A DNA stretch of 12,922 nt from Neisseriaceae bacterium (GTDB lineage Bacteria > Pseudomonadota > Gammaproteobacteria > Burkholderiales > UBA11063). The number at the start of each line of letters is the position of its first letter. The stretch's first letter is position 1. The stretch lies in the NCBI GenBank assembly GCA_027371515.1, contig DAHXMX010000018.1, positions 1 to 12,922 on the forward strand, written 5' to 3'. The notes beneath the pieces are model-generated. The model was not told the origin of the DNA. It saw only the letters and a list, made by a program, of their open reading frames with translations, and made no database searches. The translations under genes were made by a program, and so were the position numbers. Below, one piece after another: positions 7,301 to 12,922 of the stretch.

Positions 7301-7663
7301 ATTCCTGTGGATGAAAAAGCTGGCATTACATTACAAGGTAAAAAATTATTTACAATAGCAGTTAAGACAATGTCCTTGGCGATGAATAAATGCTGTGTAG
7401 ATCAAGGTATTTTATTAACTGACATGGATTTTGTAGTTCCACATCAAGCAAACCAACGTATTTTAAATGCGGTTGAACATCGTCTTAAATTACCAAAAGG
7501 TTTTATTTATAGTAATATAGCCAAATTCGGTAATACGTCTTCATGTACTATTCCTATTGGCTTGAGTGAAATATTACCAATAACTAAAACTGGTAATATT
7601 GTTGGGCTATGTGCTTTTGGTGGTGGATTTACTGCAGGAGCTGCAATTTTAACTGTGCTATAA
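4334..7663 (+). CDS. fused 2-oxoacid dehydrogenase E1 (alpha-beta), lipoyl domain and beta-ketoacyl-ACP synthase III
   Basis: This 1109-residue protein joins four modules. Residues ~1-325 are an E1-alpha thiamine-diphosphate enzyme with GDG (142-144) and NN (171-172); the following ELAIST resembles branched-chain E1-alpha (NN..AIST) more than pyruvate E1 (NNRYGMGTS). Residues ~337-660 are E1-beta, with the Glu of ALSES (E395), QFADF, a GPFHSQ loop (463-468) and a transketolase C-terminal domain. Residues ~690-755 are a lipoyl domain with DIEASKSAGEI, K720 being the predicted lipoylation site. A Lys/Asn-rich linker (~756-788) leads to a FabH-like ketosynthase (788-1109) with its triad intact: C906 in NAACSG, H1037 in VPHQAN, N1067 in FGNTSS, and a GGGFTAGAA end. 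No E2 acyltransferase or E3 is present. Known parts imply that a 2-oxoacid is decarboxylated and its acyl group loaded on lipoyl. Direct transfer to the ketosynthase is inference. The true substrate and acceptor are unknown. Confidence 0.9.
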   Translation: MLTKIHTLLGLYKHMVASRETDIVEFELVNSGEANFLATSKGHEGTVILNPFLIPSDWIHAHYRDKALLMARGVSTKMFFYSALAKAESHSCGRQMVSHMSAPELNVMSIVGPVGNSALQAAGVAYSIKDNKDNPIVICSFGDGTSQQGEVLEAIAEAKRSHLPVLFFIQNNELAISTRTKGKTFFSIDDHQVNEFMGIPITYIDGINPFMHYDLVGQIISKMRTTREPQIIVFNVDRLDNHSNADDQKLYRKEEELNQSKLNDPLITSYNYLLQQGISAQELEKIKQDAIAEVRASLELAKLGTEPKAIFDAYAPLPEELKPLSTEYRGTFGQDGKRYTMLESMRHVFDMQLNNDPNVILIGQDIEDGKGDVFGITRGLSTRYPNRVLNSALSESTIVGVAVGMALTGKKPVAFVQFADFMPLAYNQIYSELATMYWRTNGGWQSPVIIFAACGGYRPGLGPFHSQTNESTYAHIPGIDVYIPSNAADAAGMLNAAFKSNRPSMFLYPKKLLNNLGDKDTASTDINNYLIPIGKARIERSGTDITLVGYGNTVALCVQAADILENDAGISAEIIDLRTIKPYDLNTILASVEKTKNLIVTHEDNITCSISSDIIASVIERVTKPIQARRVTKADTHTPCNFANQLEVLPSYEKILVACGELLNLEVKFEVDDHVDDTLFNVEVIGASPSDESVLINKLHVRVGDKVNKSDTLVDIEASKSAGEILSPCSGIVEEICVIEGERATVGALLLKIRLTDSKVKVNNKTKKVSVSRKLITNNKLDTNTKKVTRVGMSIPIFKTGSRAVSTDEIVVNFPEYSSADIIQRTGIENRYWLAPDEKIVDIAAKIAIEALQKHNLTLGDINLIICATCSPDDYLSPSMACLILEKLYATYGEHIIPAYDSNAACSGYLYGLSQARDYLQTRPNERVLLITAENLSKRLDMNNFDTAFLFGDAATATILFGDNHINQAKLLLDQITLSAIGENGSVLNIPVDEKAGITLQGKKLFTIAVKTMSLAMNKCCVDQGILLTDMDFVVPHQANQRILNAVEHRLKLPKGFIYSNIAKFGNTSSCTIPIGLSEILPITKTGNIVGLCAFGGGFTAGAAILTVL

Positions 7664-7712
7664 AAGTTTTTTTAAAAATATAGCATAGCTTCAAGGAAAT
7701 ACAATAGCGAAA

Positions 7713-8813
7713 TTAATATTTATTTTGTTTTGCAATTGATAATAGTATACCAAACCCACACATTAGTACCACAGTTGCAGTACCACCATAACTAATAAAT
7801 GGCAATGGTACTCCAACTACTGGGAAAATACCACTAACCATACCCATATTAATTAAAATATACATTGTAAATGATAATATAATACTACCAGCAATAAGCC
7901 TAGAAAATAAATCTGTAGTTAAACGCATTATATGTAATGAACGAAGAATTAAAATTAAATAAATTGTAAGAACGGTAACTACTCCAATATAGCCCCATTC
8001 CTCAGCTAAGATAGCTATCACAAAATCAGTATGTTTTTCCGGAATAAAATTTAAATGAGCTTGAGTGCCATGCATATAACCCTTACCCCAAAACCCACCA
8101 GAACCAATAGCGATCATTCCTTGAATAATGTGATAACCTTTACCCAATGGGTCTGATTGTGGATTAAGTAAGGTTAATATACGATGCTGTTGATATTCAT
8201 GTAGATGACTCCAAACTATTGGCGTACTTAAAATAAAACCAACAAGTGCAATTATGATAAATTTCCATGGCAATTCTGCAAGAAACAATACAACAAAACC
8301 CGAAAAAAATACTAAAATACCTGTACCTAAATCTGGTTGTTTAACAATTAAAGCAAAAGGAATTAAGATTAGTATAAATCCAATAAAATAGTTATACCAA
8401 GTATATTTTTTCTTAATTTCTGAAAAATAATAAGCAAGAATAATAGGTACCGATAATTTACATAACTCAGACGGTTGTAATCTAATTCCAAGATTAAGCC
8501 ATCTTTGCGCTCCATGTAAACGCACACCTATAATTAATACTAAAACCAAAAAAATTAATGACACAACATAAAATGGTATTGCCACATGTTTTATTTGTCC
8601 AGTAGTTAAATTAGCAAATATAAAAAGCACAATTATTCCAACGCTAATATAAATAATATCACTCATCAGTCTTCGAATAAGATCATCATTAGCAGATAAT
8701 TGAACTACTATATTAATGGCACATAAAGTAATTAAACATATAATAATTGTTTTATCTATTGCAAAAAAATTGCGGATTAATTTAATTTGTTTATTGATTT
8801 TTTTCTTCATCAT
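7713..8813 (-). CDS. rodA: SEDS peptidoglycan glycosyltransferase RodA (MrdB)
   Basis: RodA is the inner-membrane glycan polymerase of the elongation complex. It uses lipid II and works with PBP2. The 366-residue product is strongly hydrophobic, with about ten membrane segments, as in the SEDS family. Family motifs are GAQRWLNLG (101-109) and QPSEL (113-117), KQPDLGTG (158-165), FIPEKHTDF (256-264, whose Asp corresponds to the residue thought to be catalytic), AEEWG, and GVPLPFISYGG (334-344) near the end. The start lies inside the end of mrdA. ATG at 8813 or 8810 or TTG at 8819 are all possible, and none has a strong Shine-Dalgarno sequence, so translation is probably coupled to mrdA. It is the last gene of the mre-mrd operon and faces the convergent ketosynthase fusion gene. 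Confidence 0.95.
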   Translation of the reverse strand: MMKKKINKQIKLIRNFFAIDKTIIICLITLCAINIVVQLSANDDLIRRLMSDIIYISVGIIVLFIFANLTTGQIKHVAIPFYVVSLIFLVLVLIIGVRLHGAQRWLNLGIRLQPSELCKLSVPIILAYYFSEIKKKYTWYNYFIGFILILIPFALIVKQPDLGTGILVFFSGFVVLFLAELPWKFIIIALVGFILSTPIVWSHLHEYQQHRILTLLNPQSDPLGKGYHIIQGMIAIGSGGFWGKGYMHGTQAHLNFIPEKHTDFVIAILAEEWGYIGVVTVLTIYLILILRSLHIMRLTTDLFSRLIAGSIILSFTMYILINMGMVSGIFPVVGVPLPFISYGGTATVVLMCGFGILLSIAKQNKY

Positions 8814-10701
8814 TTTCAACTATATTACTTTCATCATTTTGATATTGTGGTGTGAATTTTTCATATTGTTGATTTTCTTCTGCAAGTTTTGATCCTAGAA
8901 TATAAAAATCTATCATCTTACGTGCAATAGGAGCAGCAGCAGCGGCGCCCATTCCTCCATTTTCAACAAAAACAGCAACAGCAATGACTGGACTTTCAAC
9001 AGGTGCAAAAGCAATAAACCATGAATGATCGCGGTAATTGGCCCCACTAAACTTAGCTTTACGATTATTTCGATTCATTGATACTACCTGAGCAGTACCT
9101 GTTTTGCCCGCAAGAGTATACTTTAAACCTTGTGATATTGATACTCCAGTCCCTTCAGTAATTACTTTTTGCATAGCTTTTTTTACAAAAACAAAATCAC
9201 TTTCAGGAATTGGTAATTGTGTAATTTTTGGCAAATAACTTTCAACAACATAACCTCTACTATCAATAATTTTATCTAAAAAATGTGGAGTAATGGCTCG
9301 ACCATTATTAGCTATTATACTAGTTGCATAAGCCATTTGTAGAGGAGTATAATTGTTTAAACCTTGTCCAATACCAAACGTAACACTATCAACAGCATGC
9401 CATTTTTGTTGATATTTGTCGTTCTTAAAGTGATCTTTTTTCCATTTACGAGATGGAAGAACGCCACTTTTTTCATTAGGTAAATCAATTCCAGTTTGTT
9501 TACCAAAATTAAACATATTTAATATATAATCAGCATTATCAATATTCATATCATAGCCAAGTTTATAAAAAAACGTATCTGATGATACAGCAATAGCTCT
9601 AGTAAAATCAATCAATCCTCGACCATAAGGATAACTATCACGAAAACGATGATTAGAGCCAGGTATTGTAAAATAACCAGGATCAATGATAGTAGAATTT
9701 GGAGCACGAATACCTAAAACCAAAGCTGCAATTGCCATAAATGGTTTAAATGTCGAGCCAGGAGGAAATGTACTTTGAGATGCACGATTTACAAGTGGTT
9801 TTTGAGGATCATTAAATAATTCATTCCAATCATCAATACCGATCCCATCAATAAACCAGTTAGGATCAAATCCCGGTTTAGATACAAAAGCTAAAATACC
9901 ACCATCTCGTGGATCTAGCGCAACAATAGCACCCTTACGATTTCCTAGAGCTTCCCATGCTATTTTCTGTAAATTATTATCAATTGTTAATACGATCGAA
10001 TCACCATCTTGAGGTTTATTATTGTTTATCAAAGCTAATTCATTACCATTTGCATCTGTTTTAATTGTTTTACGTCCTAATTGACCACGCAATGTGCTTT
10101 CATAATATTGTTCTAATCCACTTTTACCTATATAATCTTTATTCAAATAAAAATCAGAAAGAGCTTTTTCTTGTAATTTATTTTGATCTATCTGACTTAA
10201 TCGACCAATATATCCGATACTATGTGAATAAATATCTTTAAATGGATAATAACGTTTAGTTCTTGCCGATATTTGTAGATAAGGGAATTCAAATAAATGA
10301 GATGTTAGCATGGCGATTTCTTTATCTGATAAATCATCTTTTAATATTATCCAGTCATATTTTTTAGATGATTTACGTTGTAAATTAAATTTCTTAATGT
10401 CCAAATCAGTATAATTAATATACTTGGCTAAACTCTCAAAAACATCATTTGCATTTTGTGGAATATCTTTTTTTAAAACAGCGGCTACATACGATATTTT
10501 ATTAGTAGCTAAAATTACATTATTTCGATCAAGAATAGCTCCACGGTTTGATTTAGTTAAAATAGTTGAAGAATAATTATTAATTGATTGCTTAAGCCAT
10601 AATTGATAATCTATTAATTGTAAATAAAAATAACGTGCAAATAATATAATAAAAGTAATTACGACAAATACGTAAATGCTAATAATTCTTGATTTAGTCA
10701 T
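8791..10701 (-). CDS. mrdA: penicillin-binding protein 2, peptidoglycan D,D-transpeptidase
   Basis: PBP2 is the class B penicillin-binding protein that cross-links peptidoglycan during lateral wall growth; it acts in the periplasm and is anchored by one N-terminal membrane segment (about residues 7-25). The 636-residue length is normal. After the anchor comes the pedestal domain beginning at RGAILDRN (53-60). The transpeptidase domain carries all three active-site motifs: S316-T-F-K319 with the catalytic serine in PPGSTFKP, S373-S-D375, and K533-T-G-T536. The C-terminal tail (about 605-636) is polar and acidic. The ATG follows the mreD stop with a single base between (TAAAATG), which points to translational coupling. 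The rodA start overlaps its 3' end. It forms a functional pair with RodA and is the target class for mecillinam-type beta-lactams. Confidence 0.97.
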   Translation of the reverse strand: MTKSRIISIYVFVVITFIILFARYFYLQLIDYQLWLKQSINNYSSTILTKSNRGAILDRNNVILATNKISYVAAVLKKDIPQNANDVFESLAKYINYTDLDIKKFNLQRKSSKKYDWIILKDDLSDKEIAMLTSHLFEFPYLQISARTKRYYPFKDIYSHSIGYIGRLSQIDQNKLQEKALSDFYLNKDYIGKSGLEQYYESTLRGQLGRKTIKTDANGNELALINNNKPQDGDSIVLTIDNNLQKIAWEALGNRKGAIVALDPRDGGILAFVSKPGFDPNWFIDGIGIDDWNELFNDPQKPLVNRASQSTFPPGSTFKPFMAIAALVLGIRAPNSTIIDPGYFTIPGSNHRFRDSYPYGRGLIDFTRAIAVSSDTFFYKLGYDMNIDNADYILNMFNFGKQTGIDLPNEKSGVLPSRKWKKDHFKNDKYQQKWHAVDSVTFGIGQGLNNYTPLQMAYATSIIANNGRAITPHFLDKIIDSRGYVVESYLPKITQLPIPESDFVFVKKAMQKVITEGTGVSISQGLKYTLAGKTGTAQVVSMNRNNRKAKFSGANYRDHSWFIAFAPVESPVIAVAVFVENGGMGAAAAAPIARKMIDFYILGSKLAEENQQYEKFTPQYQNDESNIVENDEEKNQ

Positions 10702-10702
10702 T

Positions 10703-11176
10703 TTATATAAACATCAAATTGGAATCTTTATATGTATAACGATTAACAATATAAATCGTAATAGGGCATATAAATATTACATTAATAATAAAACTAACAA
10801 AATGCACAGTAATATTATTTGTGATATACCCAATTAAACTAATTACTAAAAGCATTATTAAGTAAAAGATGCTAGCAAAAAATGATTTTTGAAATATATT
10901 ACATATAGAATAAAAATTAATGAAATAGCCAGTAAATAAACTAGTAACCAATCCAGCAAGTAAATGTGTACCCAAGTACCAACGCCCAATTAAATCAGCA
11001 AATAACGATACAATAGTCAATGTAGTTAGACTATAATTATTGGTAAGCATTACACTTATAGATAACACTCCAATTATATCCAGATATAAAGTCGTATTTT
11101 GATTAATTAAATATTGAATTAAAGTTAAAGTTAAAATTAACATTACACCTGTAAAACGAAACTTATTTACTTGCAT
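10703..11176 (-). CDS. mreD: rod shape-determining membrane protein MreD
   Basis: MreD is a small inner-membrane protein of the elongation complex and works with MreC. The 157-residue product is highly hydrophobic and shows about five membrane segments. The sequence DLIGRWYLGTHLLAGLVT around residues 61-78 fits the family's moderately conserved region (D...G...G...L). MreD proteins diverge rapidly, so the call leans on length, topology and position between mreC and mrdA. The start overlaps the last 14 nt of mreC in a different frame. There is no strong separate ribosome binding site, again suggesting coupled translation. Confidence 0.88.
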   Translation of the reverse strand: MQVNKFRFTGVMLILTLTLIQYLINQNTTLYLDIIGVLSISVMLTNNYSLTTLTIVSLFADLIGRWYLGTHLLAGLVTSLFTGYFINFYSICNIFQKSFFASIFYLIMLLVISLIGYITNNITVHFVSFIINVIFICPITIYIVNRYTYKDSNLMFI

Positions 11177-11954
11177 TTTTTAGTACCGATACATATTGAA
11201 GCTTATTAAAATCAGTAACTGGAACACATAAAGCAGAATTAAAGCCATTATTTTGATAAAATATCTTAGTAATTCTGGCAACAGGTATGTCACTTGGATA
11301 TAAGTCATCAAGTCCTGTAGTTGTTAGAATATCACCAATTTGTAATTTTTCATTTTTATTAATAAATTTAACTGAAATTTGTCCATCACCAATGCCTTCT
11401 GCCAACATTTTTACTTTTGTTTTTGATGACTGTAAGTATATACTACTACTTGGACTAGTAATCAACCGCACTTGAGCGTTATTATTATTAACTAATACAA
11501 TCTGCCCAATAACACCTTCTTTATTAACTACTGTATCTCCTATGTTTATTCCGTTATCCGTACCCTTATCAATTAGTAATTTATTATTAACTAGATAATT
11601 AATATCAATGATAGCTTTAGCAATAATTACATTATAATGATCATACAATCTATACTGTGAGTTTAATTCACTAATTGACGATGCTTCCCTTTTGTAATTA
11701 GCTAATTGTTTATCTTTGATGACATATTGCTCGAGCTCACGCTTTAACTGTTGATTTTCAGATTGCAGTTGGTTTTGTTTATTATATTGTAGAAATATTA
11801 AATGTGTATAATCAACTATGCTATATTGTATCATAGTGGTTTGTTTTAATAAAAATATAGAAATATAATCACGTATTTTACCAATAAAAGAATATTTATC
11901 TAATATTATTAATAAAATACTAAAACATGCCAACCAGAATCTAAAGCGTAACAT
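11163..11954 (-). CDS. mreC: rod shape-determining protein MreC
   Basis: MreC is a bitopic periplasmic scaffold that links MreB and MreD to PBP2/RodA and activates wall synthesis. The 263-residue product has a short cytosolic start, one membrane segment (about residues 5-20), a predicted coiled coil (about 55-92, NKQNQLQSENQQLKRELEQ) and then the beta-domain region. The family signature LLIDKGTDNGINIGDTVV, followed by GVIGQIV, lies near residues 125-154, and IGDILTTTGLDDLYP occurs near 206-220. The length is at the short end of the family range because the C-terminal tail is brief. Its ATG shares one base with the mreB stop (TAATG). Confidence 0.95.
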   Translation of the reverse strand: MLRFRFWLACFSILLIILDKYSFIGKIRDYISIFLLKQTTMIQYSIVDYTHLIFLQYNKQNQLQSENQQLKRELEQYVIKDKQLANYKREASSISELNSQYRLYDHYNVIIAKAIIDINYLVNNKLLIDKGTDNGINIGDTVVNKEGVIGQIVLVNNNNAQVRLITSPSSSIYLQSSKTKVKMLAEGIGDGQISVKFINKNEKLQIGDILTTTGLDDLYPSDIPVARITKIFYQNNGFNSALCVPVTDFNKLQYVSVLKNASK

Positions 11955-12922
11955 TATTTAAAACGATCAAGATATAGAATGTTATTATTTATTAAATCTA
12001 ACGAAATACCACAACCTTTAGCTACACATAACAGCGGTTCTTCAGCAACTGTCACTTTAAGAGATGTTTCTTGATGAATTAATAAATCTAAACCTTTAAC
12101 TAGTGAACCACCACCGGTTAAGGTGATGCCATTGTTAAGTAAATCAGCAGATAATTCAGGTGGTGTTGAATCTAATGCAAGATGAATTGCATTGACAATA
12201 GCCTCAAATGTTTCTTTCAATGCTTCTCTTAATTCAGACGAATTTATAAAAATCTCCTTAGGTAAGCCTTTATAAGCACTACGTCCTTTAATTGATATAT
12301 CAACACCTTCAATTGATTCATGTGCCGTAGCAAAATTTTTCTTAATTTCTTCAGCTGTAGATTCTCCAATTATCAATCCATGCTTAATACGAATATAATT
12401 AGCAATAACCTCATCCATTCTATCGCCTGCCACACGAATTGAATTAGCATATACTAACCCACCTAATGAAATAATCCCAATTTCAGTAGTACCGCCGCCA
12501 ATATCTATAATCATTGATGCACTAGCTGATGATACAGGAAGATTAGCACCAATGGCTGCTGCCATAGCTTCTTCAATTAACAATACTTTACGCGCACCAG
12601 CAGATAATGCAGAATCTTTAATTGCACGACGTTCTACCTGTGTTGAGCCACATGGCACACAAATAACAATATTCGGTGGAAAAGATATAAAATTTCTTTT
12701 TGCTCCAATTTTTTTAATAAAGTATTTTATCATTTGTTCAGTTACAACAAAATCAGCAATAACACCATCTTTCAATGGACGTACAATCTCAATTTGCTGA
12801 GGAGTTTTACCCAGCATATGTTTAGCTTCATGACCAACTGCAATAATCCGTTTGCCAAGTTCACTTCTTTCTATTGCAACTATCGATGGTTCATTTAATA
12901 CTATACCACTACCTTTTACATA
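11954..12922 (-). CDS. mreB: rod shape-determining actin-like protein MreB (5' end outside the window)
   Basis: MreB is an actin-like ATPase that forms membrane-bound filaments guiding the elongation complex. The frame is open to the last base of the window and encodes 322 residues, beginning YVKGSGIVLNEPSIVAIER, which matches MreB from about residue 25. About 25 residues, including the first phosphate loop (DLGTANT), are therefore missing to the right. An internal Met (12815-12817) is not the start. Visible motifs are PPNIVICVPCGSTQVERRAI, the second phosphate loop IDIGGGTTEIGI, VAGDRMDEVIANYIR, and the adenosine motif LTGGGSLVKGLD. It is the first visible gene of the mreBCD-mrdA-rodA cluster; the operon promoter should lie beyond 12922. 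Confidence 0.97.
   Translation of the reverse strand, partial: YVKGSGIVLNEPSIVAIERSELGKRIIAVGHEAKHMLGKTPQQIEIVRPLKDGVIADFVVTEQMIKYFIKKIGAKRNFISFPPNIVICVPCGSTQVERRAIKDSALSAGARKVLLIEEAMAAAIGANLPVSSASASMIIDIGGGTTEIGIISLGGLVYANSIRVAGDRMDEVIANYIRIKHGLIIGESTAEEIKKNFATAHESIEGVDISIKGRSAYKGLPKEIFINSSELREALKETFEAIVNAIHLALDSTPPELSADLLNNGITLTGGGSLVKGLDLLIHQETSLKVTVAEEPLLCVAKGCGISLDLINNNILYLDRFK

Noticed and set aside
11287..11475. Plus-strand open frame opposite mreC
   Set aside because: It is an antisense shadow with no ribosome binding site and no family resemblance.
12552..12800. Plus-strand open frame opposite mreB
   Set aside because: It is antisense to highly conserved MreB motifs, so its openness follows from constraint on the other strand.

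Overview
This is an AT-rich stretch of a Gram-negative proteobacterial chromosome. The complete order mreB-mreC-mreD-mrdA-rodA on one strand, together with a MaeB-type malic enzyme that follows the Escherichia coli protein almost end to end, fits a low-GC beta- or gammaproteobacterium. The species cannot be named from the sequence. No tRNA, rRNA, CRISPR array, insertion sequence or phage gene was seen.

Left part (1-1995): a decayed or recombining region. On the minus strand there is a chimeric broken gene. Its first 22 codons look like the start of a type I restriction-modification methylase (HsdM). They run in frame into a divergent methionyl-tRNA-synthetase-like protein that has lost everything before its HIGH motif and carries one in-frame TAA stop, yet stays open to the window edge. 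Upstream lie an unrecognised 44-codon open frame and a small intact DUF167/YggU gene. A 33-nt imperfect inverted repeat brackets the YggU gene.

Middle part (1996-7663, plus strand): maeB (malic enzyme plus phosphotransacetylase-like domain) is followed after 52 nt by a gene for a 1109-residue multidomain enzyme. Its order is 2-oxoacid dehydrogenase E1-alpha, E1-beta, lipoyl domain, then a beta-ketoacyl-ACP synthase III (FabH-like) domain with its Cys-His-Asn triad intact. There is no E2 acyltransferase domain. This is the most interesting object in the window. The layout suggests that an acyl group made from a 2-oxoacid could pass on a swinging lipoyl arm directly to a ketosynthase, priming fatty-acid or polyketide-like synthesis.

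Right part (7713-12922, minus strand): the cell-elongation (rod complex) operon in transcription order mreB (5' end outside the window), mreC, mreD, mrdA (PBP2) and rodA. Its genes overlap or lie 1 nt apart, so they are almost certainly co-transcribed and translationally coupled. It converges tail to tail with the multidomain enzyme gene, with only 49 nt between the stop codons. Together these genes encode the MreB filament, its membrane partners, and the SEDS glycosyltransferase and transpeptidase pair that build the lateral wall of a rod-shaped cell.
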